Shown here: positions 1 to 10,778 of the stretch, piece by piece
Layout of the letters: each line of letters begins with the position of its first letter
How positions within the stretch are numbered: position 1 is the first letter of the stretch
The notes under the pieces: model-generated
What the model was told of the DNA's origin: nothing
Databases searched by the model: none
Seen by the model: only the letters and a program-made list of their open reading frames with translations
Position numbers and translations under genes: made by a program
From: Iris pallida
Lineage: Eukaryota > Streptophyta > Magnoliopsida > Asparagales > Iridaceae
Length of the DNA: 64,000 bases
Direction of reading: 5' to 3'
Assembly: GCA_029216955.1 (NCBI GenBank)
Contig: JANAVB010015600.1
Coordinates: forward strand, 34,724,569-34,788,568

Positions 1-950
1 AGAGAATAGAGGATAATATGGGCTACGGCAGGGACCATGAGGAAAAATTAGGGTTAGGCCTCCTAACGGATCTGGGTATCCCGTGTTCAGCCCGAACACA
101 CAATCCAGGCCAATTAACAATAGCTCCGTCCACTAATGAGCTATTGTTGTACTACCTCCCTAATCCCAAATTATGTTTGTGGACTCCTTTTATTATATGC
201 TCGTTTGGCTCCCCATGTTAAAATATCGAATGTCCGTCGATCAAATTAAGTTATTGACAACTATAGTGATTCGACATCTTTCATCCTTAAGTAGTACCGC
301 TCAACTTTATTTGTCATGTCGGATATAATCCACCTGCAGGGTTTATATGACAATCCTTATGAGCTCCTTAAGGGGACATCATCAACCCGATGTATCGGAC
401 ATGGATTCTATTTATAATCAACAACCCATCATACATACAATATTATTACCTAATTCATAGAGGTTGTTGACCCGTAATGGATCTCACTCTTTCATGAGTC
501 AAAGTAATGCACACTGCATATACATGTCTGTTATTATATCCGGATTAAGAGCACAAGCATCCATAATAACAGAGGTGTTTGTTCACTTATGTAGTCAGTA
601 CAAAGAGAACAACCTCAAGTGGTCATGTTCAATACACACAAAGTGTACTAGTGTAAACCTTTAGTCAAGATAGACTAATACCAGATTACACTACAACCTT
701 TCCAATAGATTGTCCAAGTCCATCTAGGTTGTGAACTATTTATATACTCCATAGGAAACTGATAAAAAGATCTTCTGTGTGACACCACACACCATATTAT
801 CTACAATATAGAATATCAGACATTTATATTAACACTTGCAACAAATACAATATGCAAACATTTGCCCATATGATTCTCATTCAAAATTTAAGGAAATAAG
901 GTTACTACAAAAGTGATGCTTTTAGTATATAATCCTAACAGCTTCCAAAT
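1..950 (-). mobile_element. Probable Ty1/copia LTR, partial
   Basis: Read on the minus strand from 950 leftwards this begins TGTTAGGATTATATACTAA, a start typical of plant Ty1/copia LTRs, which often follow a GGGAGATTG-like purine tract. Here the tract is degenerate (TTTGGAAGC). A TATA-like TATATAAATAG lies near 740 on the minus strand. The sequence is AT-rich and has no credible coding ORF. The left end of the LTR is outside the window and no copia polyprotein is visible, so the family call rests on the terminal sequence alone. Confidence 0.45.
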
Positions 951-2397
951 TATTCTAAGTTGCTCCCTTAACTAAAAATTCGTTGATCCTTCTGGCCGCT
1001 CACTGGGTGTGCTATGCAATAAGTGTAAATATGTAGATTATGATATGCATGTTTTACTGAATTCTTAATGATACCAAAACGAATAACAATGAGCGATACA
1101 ATAAATAGTTGGTAATGTGTGTTTGATGTCTTGAATGTAGGATTTATAGAAGTCGATTGTTATGTAGCAATCGGCAGTAGGTGATGGCATGTTATATTGG
1201 AACAGAATTGTGCATGACTTCAGTGAATGGAAATCGACATAATTTCGAGTTGGCTTAAGTGTGTAGGCTTGGTTATGTTTCAGATGCGAATGCGAGAGAA
1301 TTAGGTTGGTACATATGGTCAGCAGAGTCGCTATGGGATGGATAGTCCATTATGGACATTGGTTTGATGCGAAGAGTAATATTGTGTCAGGAATGGCTTA
1401 AGATCTAAGTGGTATATACCTCTACCCTCATAGTGATAAGATGTCCCTTGACCCTGTTCATATTATAGTGATGCTTTACCTGTAAGGTATTGGATAGTTT
1501 TGAGTCGTAGATGGAATTATGATTGATGCATGACGGCTAGACGTGTCCCTTGATAATTAAGTTAGAATAACTTGTTACGAGATTTTGATGAGTTCGGATG
1601 AACCGCCCCTAGACTCTAATAGTTAGCATTATGCTGGGTAGTGAGAAATTGGAATATGAAATGAATGCCTTGCTTGGGAATGGTATGAGTTATAGATTCA
1701 AGCGATGACTTGAATCAGTTAGGTAAAAGGATGGTAGGCTCAATACCGATTATGGGGTGTTACTACCAAAATTTTGTAGAAGAACAAATATAGACCGAAT
1801 ATAAATGATATTGGAATTGAATAGATGGAATTGCATGTTGGACATCAACAAATTGATGGTGTTGTTAGGCGTTTATTGAGATGTTACGAAGGATTCAGAA
1901 GATGCAGAAAGTTGCATCAGCGACCCAAAGGTAGAGAATAGACTTGAGAAAATAGATGGCTTTTGCACATGTGCAGTTGTGTTTGGAAGAATTAGATGTG
2001 TCCCGAATTAACAAGATATGACCCTTAATTATTTTTAGGCATAGAGAATGAACACTTGTTCCTTGATGCATGAAAGAGTAGATGTTCCTTATGAGAGTCT
2101 GATGGCTGGAATACAAATAAGTATCGAGATGATGCAAAATGTAATAGATCTTGTCGGTGAATAATGTTTTCATATGAATGATAAGTTTGGGTGGAATATG
2201 GAATGGATGGATTATGACTTAGCTAAATGAGTTATGTCATATTCAACTACATGATCGAAGTACGAATGCTAGATGATTGGTGCCATAGTGATTGGCTCGA
2301 TGCACGAATAGTAAAACCTACTTACAGAATCATAAGGAGATGAGGCAAAATGAATATTAATAGTTAACGTGAATTGCTAAGAGATAGCCGTGTTGGT
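951..2397. other. Unclassified AT-rich sequence
   Basis: No ORF with recognisable protein similarity, no terminal repeats and no tandem structure were found. It is flanked by the probable copia LTR on the left and by the TG end of element A's LTR on the right. It may be old decayed transposon sequence, or the site into which element A inserted. Confidence 0.3.
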
Positions 2398-2692
2398 TGT
2401 CACCCCCCAGAACCAGAATACTAGAGAGCGGGGGACAGACATAGCCAGCTACGTACATTGAAGTGCAACCCAACTCGCAATACGGTCACGGTTGTCTAGA
2501 TGCATAAGATTTTATCTACAATCCATCAGTCTCTTATGGTCAAGAATAAGCCTAGTGTCTCAATCTCAAGCAAGCAAATAATTGTTACAAGATGTTAGAT
2601 CATAAAACATACAAAGTAAGGCATCCCAAATATTACATATTCAAATGATCATGAAGCTAGTTATACAAAATGCGAAGACTAGCAAGAGTTAA

Positions 2693-3692
2693 GGGCCTGT
2701 TTGGTTACCGTTTTAAAAACAGTTTTTTGATTTTAAACTTCACTAGCTCCCAAAAATATGTTTGGCACAACTTGATCCGAAAACTGCTCTGAGAATTTTT
2801 TTTGTAAACATTGCGTTTAAAACCTATTTTCTAAGAGGAGGAAAAACTTGTTTTCTAAAACCAATTTCTGCTACTATTTAGTGGTCCCCACCCAAACCAA
2901 CCCCCAACGTTCACACCATCTCTCTTTTTCTCTCCTGTAAAAAAAATTTGGGAGTCTGCTCCCTCTCCCTCTCCATCTCGACGACTCCAACAGCCATGAC
3001 GAGCGACTCCGAAGGCCATGGCGACCTCGAGCTCCCCTTATTCGAGATCGGTCGGTGAGACCTCGAGCTCCCCCGATGGCCACGGCCATGGCGACCTCAA
3101 GCTTCCCTTTTCCGTCATTTCCCTCGCCGGCGGCGTCGCCACGACGGCCGAGGCTCCCGTACCGATCCCCACCTCCGCCGTCACCGGTGTCTCATCCCCG
3201 GCCACCTTCGTTGTTGTCGTCTCCTCCGTAGCTGCTTTGTTGATTGGAGAGAGGCCAGATCCGTGCCCGTCGGCCACATACCCAAAGAAAAGGACGCCTC
3301 CAACAACTGGTTCTCCGGCGGGACCCCGCCAGCGATCGGAACGATGAGGTGCCTCCAGAGCCTCGACCTCTCCTCCAACAACTTCTCCGGCGAGCCTAGA
3401 CCGGCTCAGTAATTGGACAGATCGCGAGGTTCGGAAACGAATCGTTCATCAGCAACCCCCTAATCTCTGTTGGACACAGGAATACAGAATGGACACAGGA
3501 ACACAGTTAAAAAAAGTTTTAAAAAATATTTTGCCAAATGCAATCCTCAAATTTTATTTTTTTAAATTATTTTCCAGATGAAAGTAAACAAACGCAAAAT
3601 CGGAATTTCTCTGCTCAGAAAACAAGTTTATAACTTACTCTCAGAAAACTATTTTTTGGAATGAATTTCAGAAAGACTATCCAAACGGACCC
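2693..3692. mobile_element. PIF/Harbinger-like element with captured exon
   Basis: Exactly 1000 bp separates two TAA copies (2690-2692 and 3693-3695). The intact sequence of the other LTR (near 9925) has a single TAA there, so TAA is a 3-bp target duplication. The ends are GGGCCTGTTTGG and CCAAACGGACCC, imperfect inverted repeats matching at 10 of 12 positions. A 3-bp TAA duplication is typical of Tourist/PIF-Harbinger elements. The outer parts are AT-rich, while 2980-3470 is strongly GC-rich and carries an LRR exon. No transposase is present, so the element is non-autonomous. Confidence 0.8.
3288..3470 (+). pseudogene. Captured leucine-rich-repeat gene fragment
   Basis: The plus-strand frame through 3300-3410 reads NNWFSGG..PAIGTMRCLQ followed by SLDLSSNNFSGE, which fits the plant extracellular LRR pattern (LxxLxLSxNxFSGxxP). 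After a shift in frame, 3418-3465 reads QIARFGNESFISNPL, a wording common just after the last LRR of receptor-like proteins or kinases. The piece is short, frameshifted and has a stop after GEPRPAQ, so it is not functional. High GC content distinguishes it from the AT-rich ends of its host element. Which receptor it came from cannot be told from this sequence. Confidence 0.6.
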
Positions 3693-3814
3693 TAAGTCAT
3701 ACATAATCAACCCTAGGATTTGCCAATCAAGTAATAGCCCTTAGGCAGATAGAAATTAAAGTTTTCAACACGAGCTAACACTTGCTCGCGGTATAAAAGA
3801 TAAAAAATCATTTG

Positions 3815-4060
3815 GCGCTAGTCCGCAAGCGTGCAACAAACGAATCACACAGGTGTGCGGCCGCGAAATGCGAAACGCACGGATACACGGCGTACGGAGT
3901 GTGAGAGTGGCGCTCAGGCGCACGACAAACAAATTGTGCAGGCGTACGGCCGTGGAACGCGCTACGCGTGGATGCACAACGCAAGGAGCATGAGACACGA
4001 CGCACAGGCACGCGACAAACGAATCGCGCGCATGGCACCGTTCATCATCCCAGCAGCATC
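3815..4060. repeat. About 90-bp CpG-rich tandem repeat in A's LTR
   Basis: ACAAAC-type anchors followed by (G/A)AATC or AATTG occur near 3836, 3925 and 4015, which gives a period of 89-90 bp and about two and a half units. The tract is dense in CG dinucleotides (GGCCGCG, CGGCGTACGG, CGCGCG) compared with the AT-rich flanks. In LTR orientation it lies about 0.6-0.8 kb from the start, in the U3 region. ORFs predicted here in several frames are by-products of this composition. Confidence 0.7.
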
Positions 4061-4800
4061 GAAGATGTGCGAGAAGCCATGAACACACAAAAATGTCATA
4101 ACTTTTTCAAAATAAGTCAAAATCAAGCGGTTCAAAAGCCAAAATTGGGTAGAATAAAATTCTCCACAATATGGAACCATTAGATTTCAGAAATAAAAAA
4201 GTTTGAGAGATCAAAACCAAGAAAAATTGAGAAAACTACAAACTTAGATCTAAAAAAATGTAAACATCAAAACCAAAAACTCCAAGTTCTAAAGAGGCTT
4301 AGAATCAAGCAAGAAAGACAATAGAATAATAAAATTTGAGATCCATCATGAAGCAAGTTGCACTTGCCTAGGATTTATTGGAGGAGTAAATGAAGAAGTA
4401 AATGGTAATAATGGAGGAGAGAGACGGGAGTTGGTTTAAATACAAAGCTCATTCATGATGAACCAACTCAAACTAAACCAAAATATGCCGAGTTGAACCA
4501 AACCAAATTAAACCAAGTCAAGATTAAACCAAGACAAGGCTAAGCAAGACAAGTCAAAATACAGGTTACCTGACAAATGTCAGAAATCCGTACACGCATA
4601 CTAAAAAATATGTATAACGGAAAACGAGAGTGAAAACTCTACCCACCTTAAAAGAATTTCATCCTCAGAATTTAATCAAGAGCTAGAGGTGTCGGGGCAA
4701 GCTATACTAACTACATGCAACCTACGACTAGCCGTTAATCAAGCAATCATTCATGCAAGCAAGAAATTAAATGCATAAGGCATAATGAAGACATTATACC

Positions 4801-5400
4801 TTACGAGTTAAACAAATGTGGATATTGTGATCGGATATCATCCTCACGTTCCCAGGTTGACTCACCTAAAGAGTGATGACCCCAAGCAACACGGACTAAA
4901 CTAATAGTCTTGTTCTTGAGTATCTTCTCCCTTCGGTCCATTATGGATACAGGCCTTTCCTCATACGAAAGGATGGTACCAACAACCAATTTCGAATGAT
5001 CAAGGATATGGCTCGAATTCGGGATATACCGTCGTAATTGGGATACATGGAATACGTCATGTGCCTCACATAACGACGGTGGAAGAGCGAGACAATAGGA
5101 TACATTACCTACTCGCTCGATAATATCAAACAACCCTATATACCTAGGACTAAGCTTTCCCCATACGCCGTATCGAATGATGCCACAGATAGGCAAGATC
5201 CTAAGAAATATGTGGTCGTCGATAAAAAAAATCAAGAGGATGTCGATGAGAATCGGCCCAATGGCGATAAAAATCTTGTGCAACCCGAAGATTAACTTGT
5301 CTGACAACTTCGATAGTCCGAGTAACCATTTCTGGACAAGCATCTGCCTCTCGCCTACATTATCCCAGGCTAAAGGTGACCTACACTTTCTGCCATAGAG
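4801..5400 (-). pseudogene. Element A integrase C-terminus and chromodomain-like tail
   Basis: A 180-residue open stretch encodes the C-terminal part of a chromovirus integrase. Residues near 60-70 read GKLSPRYIGLFDII (the GPF/Y-type region), then FHVSQLRRYIP, and the end reads ISLVRVAWGHHSLGEST followed by an EREDDIRSQYPHLF tail, the degenerate chromodomain-like segment of Tekay elements. In living elements this region binds DNA or chromatin and steers integration. Upstream the frame breaks before the catalytic core, so this is a fragment. Confidence 0.8.
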
Positions 5401-6258
5401 TACCTCAAATGGTGCTATCTGGATACTGGCCTAAAAACTGTTATTGTAGGAGAACTCCACTAGATACATGTGATCTTCCCACGAATCACCGAAGTCAAGT
5501 GTACATGATTGTAACGTAAACTCAAGAGTTTGAATCGTGCGCTCTGACTAACCATCTGCCTGCGGATGATAAGCTGAACTAAACTTAAGATGAGTTTCAA
5601 AACTCTCTTGAAGACTTCGCCAAAAGTACGATGTAAATCTCAAATCTTTGTCGGATATGATACTGACTGGCAATCCATACAATCTGACTATCTGCCTGAG
5701 GTACATCTCTGCTAGCTGATCCATCGGCTGACCAATTCTGAAAGGGAGAAAATGAGCTACCTTAGTGAGTCGATCAACTATAACCCATATAGCATCTCTC
5801 CCAACTGGGGATTTAGGTAACCCAGTCACAAAATCTATGGTAATGTGTTCTCATTTCCATTTTAGGATCGGTAAATATTAAAGAAGTCATGCTGGTCTCT
5901 GATGTTCAGTCTTGACTTGTTGGAAAACTAAACAACGAGAGACAAACCGAGTTATCTCCCTCTTCATGCCATTCCACCAGAAATGCTGACGGATATCATG
6001 ATACATCTTCCTACTACCGGAATGAATTGAATACTGTGAACTGTGAGCTTTTGCCATGATCTCTTGCCTGATGTTACTACTGGGTACACAAAGATGCCTT
6101 CCATGTCGTAGCGTGTCATCTTCATGAATGAATAACTCTGTTCTTCGTCCCGCTTCGCATTCTATTATAAGCTGCTGAAGCTTAGAATCTATTAATTGAG
6201 CTGTCTTAATTTTCTCAACTATACTGGACTGAACTTGCATACTGGCCATCAATGCCAC
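5400..6258 (-). pseudogene. Element A integrase zinc-binding and catalytic core
   Basis: The stretch at 5887-6258 has the N-terminal zinc-binding region (HSSQYSIH...CLVFQQVK). The last cysteine of the HHCC set is replaced by phenylalanine (CLVF instead of CLVC). The stretch at 5548-5829 carries the core, with the first two catalytic aspartates in WVIVDRLTKVAHFLPF and SIISDKDLRFTSYFWRSL, and reaches AYHPQADG. The third acidic residue lies past a frame break near 5545. An integrase would join element cDNA to host DNA. This copy cannot. Confidence 0.8.
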
Positions 6259-6289
6259 ATTGGTAGGAAGAACTATCTATTTTTATCTT

Positions 6290-7300
6290 TTGAAGATCCG
6301 CTAATAACTCTGGCTGTATTGTTAGAAAATAAGCTCATACTCTTCTACTGAATGCATCTGCAACTATGTTGGCCTTCCCAGGATGATACTTCAGGTTCAT
6401 GTCATAATCCACTAGTAACTCTAGCCATCTTATCTAACGCATATTGAGATCCTTCTGGGTAAACACATACTTAAGACTCTTGTGGTCGGTGAAAATCTCT
6501 ACCCGATCTCCATACAAGTAATGCCGCCAAAGCTTGAGTGCGAAAACCACTGTTGCTAACTCCAAGTCATGGATTGGATAATTTCTCTCATGATCACGAA
6601 GCGGACTTGACGCATAAGCTACTACCTTACCATGTTACATTAAGACACATCCTAATTCCTTACCTGAAGCATCACAATAAACTGAAAATCCTCCAGTCCC
6701 ATTCTAGAAGCGTGAGAATGGAGGCCATCATCAATCCTAGCTTCAATTTTTTGAATAAACTTTGAACTCTGCTGTCCAATCAAACTGCATATCCTTACGG
6801 GTCAACTGCGTCAATGGCACTAAAATTCGAGCAAAGTCTGATATAAATCGTCGGTAATAGCCCGTAAATCCTAGAAAACTGTGAACTTCTACGATGGTGC
6901 TAGGTACTGGCCATGTCTCTCTAGCCACCATCTTCTAGGGATCTACTTCCACTCCACCTATGGTGATGATGTGACCTAAGTACGAAATACGATCAAGCCA
7001 AAATTTGTACTTACTGAACTTCGCATACAACTGTGCTATCTAAGAATATGAAAGACTACTCGGAGATGTTGCTCATGCTCTGCTTCACTCTTGCTATAGA
7101 TTAAGATATCATCTATAAAAACTATTACGAACTGATCTAAATAAGGAATGAATATGCGATTCATGAGATCCATGAATATTGCTGGCATATTGGTCGCTCC
7201 GAATGGCATAACGAGAAACTTCTAATGTCTATATCTAGATCTGAATGTTGTCTTCGGGATGTCTTGCTCTCTGATTCTAATCTGACGGTACCCGACCGTA
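6290..7300 (-). pseudogene. Element A RT C-terminal half and RNase H, frame-broken
   Basis: The reverse transcriptase active site [11 protein letters not shown] is encoded at about 7087-7119 on the minus strand. Downstream, 6743-6931 reads FLGFTGYYRRFISDFARI, the connection between RT and RNase H. RNase H wording (TDHKSLKY, with KDLN after it) lies near 6440-6500. Several stops and frameshifts divide the region, and no single ORF covers more than about 60 codons. Confidence 0.75.
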
Positions 7301-8136
7301 AGTCAATCTTCGAGAATACTGTTGCTCCACTGAGTTGATCGAATAAGTCATCTATCCTTTGTAGGGGATATCTGTTCTTAATTGTTATAGAATTCAAGGT
7401 ACGATAATCAATACATAATCTTGACGTACCATCCTTTTTCTTCACAAGAAGCATCGGGGCTTCCCAAGGCGATCCACTAGCATGAATGAATCCCTTGGTT
7501 CTGAGTTCTTCAATCATCTTGTAAAGGATCTCCAATTCTGATGGTGCCATTCTGTAGACTCTCTCTGATACTGGTGCCATCCCTAGAATCAAATCAATTT
7601 TGAACTCTCTCTCTCTCTCTGGCGGCATACTTGGAAGCTCTTCGGGAAATACGTCAAGAAATTCTTCTAATACTCTGGGAAACTGAACTGCTTCTGCTAC
7701 TGCCATTCGCAAGACTGGTAGAGAAGGTTCTACTTCACCTCTAGAAAATAAAAACTCTTCTTCGTCGGAAATACCAAAAATAATCTTGCCAATATGGCAG
7801 TCTATTCTTGCATACTGATCCTTCAACCAATTCATTCCTAGGACCACATCACAGTCGGCTATCGAAAATTCTATCAATCTAGCAGGGAACTCTCTACCGC
7901 TAACTATAATTCGACACGAGAAAAAAACTCTATCTACTCCCAGAAGACCGATACCAGTAAGGATATTTAGTCTTACTGATAATGACTCGGGCTCCAATCC
8001 TATCTGTGTTGCGAATCGTACAGACATAAATGAATGCGATGCACCTGAATAATACTGATGCTGGAAAAGAGTTGACAAGAATGGTACTTGCCACCACATC
8101 ACCTGATGTCAATTCTTCTGCTACTGTAAGAGCCAT
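7161..8136 (-). pseudogene. Element A protease and RT N-terminal half
   Basis: The ORF at 7161-8102 contains the pepsin-like retroviral protease core ([17 protein letters not shown] and VVLGMNWL) and then the RT palm ([45 protein letters not shown]). The usual catalytic DSGA reads YSGA, because a frame change just upstream removed the aspartate. An overlapping frame at 7930-8136 holds the preceding segment ([18 protein letters not shown]). After FSKIDLRSG the frame is lost near 7300. Protease would have matured the polyprotein and RT would have copied the element RNA. Confidence 0.8.
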
Positions 8137-8139
8137 AGC

Positions 8140-9500
8140 TTGACCCTGTCCTCCTGGTGCTGGTCCCTTCTGCTGGTAATCTCTCTGCCTGTTCTGTACT
8201 TGGGCTTGGACCTGAGCATACTGTTGCAGCCTCTACTACTGGAAGGTCTGGGCTTGAGGCGGCAATGGCCTCGGAGGCGGGTACTGCTGCTCCTGCTGCA
8301 CTGGTGTTGGTCCTCTAACCGATGTACTGGTTAGGGTTGACGAAGATGAACTGGCTCGTACGGACAGGACCCTATCATGTGGTCCGGTATCCCACAAGCC
8401 AAGCACAACCCCTGTGCTCAGCGACACACTAAAATTACTTGTCCAGTCTTCCCACAATAAGAGCAACCCATTACGGAAGATTGCTTCTGCTTCTGTTGTT
8501 GTGGATACGTCAGATCGAGTGCTCAACCGATGAAACTATGGTTGCCCTCCTAGGAGCTCCAATGATCAAGGCCCTAGCTACCGAGGCTGGGGCTGATGAC
8601 TGAGATAACTGTCCATGAGGCCTCTTCCGTCCTCCAGCTCGATCTACTATCCTCTGAGCAGTATACTTATGCCTCCTAGTTGCTCGCAAAACAACATCAA
8701 CTGTCTGGTACTCAAACTGCTCCATAGCTAGAATAATCTCTAGGTGGAGTCCCTGCTAGAATCACTGCGTCTGGTCCAATTCGGTCGCCACCAAGGTGGA
8801 AGCAAACCGACTAAGCCTTGAAAACTTGGCCGTATATCCATCGACTGTCCTTTCCATCTGCTTGAGATTGCTAAACCTTATCTGCAAATCATACCGAGCT
8901 ACTACATCAAAGTACTTCATCTAAAATTTATCACAGAATACCGCCTATATGACAGGCGTCACCAATCCAACTGCTTGTATGGCCCACTAGCTGTAAGCTA
9001 AGTCCAAATACTGCAGGCGCACAACGGCCACCTTCTCTTCCTCCAAAATTCGAGCTGCCTCAAGAATAACCTCTATATCTTAAATCTATGCATCAGCAAC
9101 AATAGCATCTTCACTGCCATCAAATAAAGGAGGGTTCAGGCGCTTGAAGCTGTTGGCTACATTATTCCCTTGTGAACCAACTCTGCCCACAGCTGCTTGT
9201 ACTGTCTACTACAGGGCCTCACCTAGACGATCTTTTGATACAAATAAATCTCGGATGAGTCCTATTAGGGCTCTATTGTCAGGATCTACAGGTTGGGCTG
9301 GCTGAACTGGCGGCTCTTGCTCCCTGGAAGGTACGACTCGGGATGCTGTCCCTGAGTGCTGGGTTTAGTCCCCAGGTTGCTGCTGGTTTTCCGGAGATGC
9401 TCCACCCGACTGATCGGTAGGACCAGAAATGAAGCCACTGAAGAAAATGACATGGGGAACAATAAGGAAGGACCACGATAGAACAAGGATAAAACACCTT
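8140..9500 (-). pseudogene. Element A gag, degenerate
   Basis: Fragments in shifting frames match Tekay gag. 8236-8526 corresponds to the zinc-knuckle region, but only traces of the C-x2-C-x4-H-x4-C spacing remain (WDTGPHDRV). 8510-8725 (MEQFEYQTVDVVLRATRRHK) matches the capsid C-terminus, which in element G ends near YQTFDAILTAAWRHE. Positions 8750-9280 have no long ORF but hold matching amino-acid blocks. Position relative to the leader (9500-9631) and protease agrees with gag. It is not translatable. Confidence 0.65.
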
Positions 9501-9631
9501 ATCAGGTAAAGTTTTAGGAAGATTAGAAAGTATGAGTAGAGATCAAGAGCGAATGCTGATTAAGACATCTATTTGGTAAAACCCTCACACATTTTGATTT
9601 ACAAGACCTGCATGGGTTACCACTTAAACCA
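9501..9631 (-). other. Element A leader and putative primer site
   Basis: On the minus strand the LTR end ...GGGGCATGACA is followed by TGGTTTAAGTGGTAACCCAT and then GCAGGTC. Elements G and C' have a closely similar leader after their LTRs (GGTGGCCCATGCAGGTCT). It starts with TGG, as primer sites do, but does not fit the common initiator-Met site TGGTATCAGAGC. I therefore leave the primer unassigned. Confidence 0.4.
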
Positions 9632-10062
9632 TGTCATGCCCCAAAATCAGAATACTAGAGCACGGGGGACAGACACAACCAGCTATGTACATTGAAGTGC
9701 AATCCACCTCGCAATATAGTTACAGTTGTCTAGATGCATGAGATTTTATCTACAATCCATCAGTCTCTTATGGTCAAGAATAAGCCTAGTGTCTCAATCT
9801 CAAACAAGCAAATAATTATTACAAGATGTTAGATCATCCGACATACAAAGTAAGGCGTCCCAAATATTACATATTCAGATGATCATGAAGCTAGTCATAC
9901 AAAATACGAAGACTAACAAGAGTTAAGTCATATATGATCAACCCTAGGATTTGCCAATCATGTGACAACCCTTAGGCACACAGAAATTAAAGTTTTCAAT
10001 ACGAGCTAACACTTGCTCGGCGGTATAGAAGGTAAAAAAATCATTTGGCGCCAGTCACGAAA
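9632..10062 (-). repeat. Element A 5' LTR, truncated by element B
   Basis: TGTCATGCCCCAAAATCAG opens a segment nearly identical to 2398-2692 plus 3696-3815. It is the uninterrupted version that proves the MITE target site. Similarity stops after TTTGGCGCCAGTC near 10056, where element B's LTR begins a few bases later. The remaining roughly 0.8 kb of this LTR should lie beyond the right edge of the window. Confidence 0.8.
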
Positions 10063-10776
10063 TGGCGCCAATATCAAGAAGGCGCTGGTCAATAGGTTGC
10101 ACGAGACTCAGGTGGTGCCAACTACTGATAGCTCATTAGACGAAGCAAATCTATTCGAATCCCGGAAAGTACGGCACTCGAGAAGACTGTGTCAACTTTT
10201 TAATGCTGACAGCTAGCTCACGCCAGCTATCAAATGGGCGAGGTAATCAAGGAGGACAGAAACTGACAGACTAACTAGGAGGCGTCAGTTATCAAATTGT
10301 GCCTGTGCCACCTATCAAGCTGGCACCACCTAATCAATTTTTATCCAGAAGTCTAGTGACGTGGCGCACATGCCACTAATCTCGAAGAATGTATCCACTA
10401 CACTGCCTACGACCATGTACATCTCTCTCATATAATGCCACACATCCCTAGCAGTTCATGTTACCGTTCGCACAACTGGAAGGATGGCACACAAAATGCA
10501 ATGCACACAATTCAGAATAACTCCCTAACAGTTATTTCAGAACTCTATAAATAGAGTTTCAAATCACTTGCAAAGGATCACTAATGATCATAATCTCCTG
10601 CTAAAGTGTTGTTGCATTCTCCACCGGCTTGTGTCTTTAATATCACATCGTCCAAAGGATAAAGTTATTATCTTCTGATCAGATTCCTACAGTTGTGACT
10701 TTCCTAAAAATTAAATTGTACTAATTGTACTTTTCTTTTTCTTAGTTTGTAAATCAAACTTTTATTTTTGCAAACA
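10063..10776 (+). repeat. Element B 5' LTR
   Basis: It starts TGGCGCCAATATC, directly where element A's LTR similarity ends, and finishes ...TTGCAAACA, three bases before the primer site. It is about 714 bp long. GGCGCC, GGCGCTGG, GGTGGTGCC and GGCACCACC variants recur in the first 270 bp (U3). A TATA box lies at 10546. The candidate left target flank is CGAAA (10058-10062), but its partner is outside the window. Confidence 0.7.
10546..10553 (+). promoter_or_regulatory. TATA box of element B LTR
   Basis: TATAAATA inside the context ACTCTATAAATAGAGTTTC, about 230 bp before the LTR end. This is a sensible U3/R position for the start of the genomic transcript. Confidence 0.7.
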
Positions 10777-10778
10777 AA

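Larger units (their letters stand above)
2398..4635 (-). repeat. Element A 3' LTR (interrupted)
   Basis: The plus-strand left end, TGTCACCCCCCAGAACCAG, matches the 5' LTR copy starting at 9632. Similarity runs through 2692, resumes after the inserted element at 3696 and continues to about 3815, where the other copy is cut. On the minus strand a purine tract (TTTTAAGGTGGGTAGAG near 4637-4655) precedes the LTR start. This tract closely resembles those of elements G and C'. Without the insertion the LTR is about 1.24 kb. The expected TG start on the minus strand has decayed to TT. Confidence 0.8.
2398..10062 (-). mobile_element. Element A: decayed Tekay-like Ty3/gypsy retrotransposon
   Basis: On the minus strand the order is LTR, leader, gag, protease, reverse transcriptase, RNase H, integrase, LTR, as in Ty3/gypsy elements. 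The C-terminal wording (WGKLSPRYIG, FHVSQLRRYIP, ISLVRVAWG) is that of the Tekay chromovirus lineage. Nearly every domain carries frameshifts or stops. The 3' LTR (left) is interrupted by a 1-kb DNA transposon. The 5' LTR (right) is cut after about 430 bp by element B. The inactive polyprotein and the two insertions make it the outermost shell of the nest. Confidence 0.85.

Noticed and set aside
2874..3381. Several overlapping ORFs of 66-109 codons on both strands
   Set aside because: They come from the high GC content of the captured exon core. Only the LRR-like frame has recognisable protein wording, and it is broken.
3765..4183. Five overlapping ORFs with cysteine- or arginine-rich products
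   Set aside because: They fall in the CpG-rich 90-bp tandem repeat of A's LTR, where few stop codons occur by chance in any frame.
9279..9497. Two overlapping minus-strand ORFs as separate small genes
   Set aside because: They lie in the gag-proximal part of element A and agree better with a frameshifted gag N-terminus.
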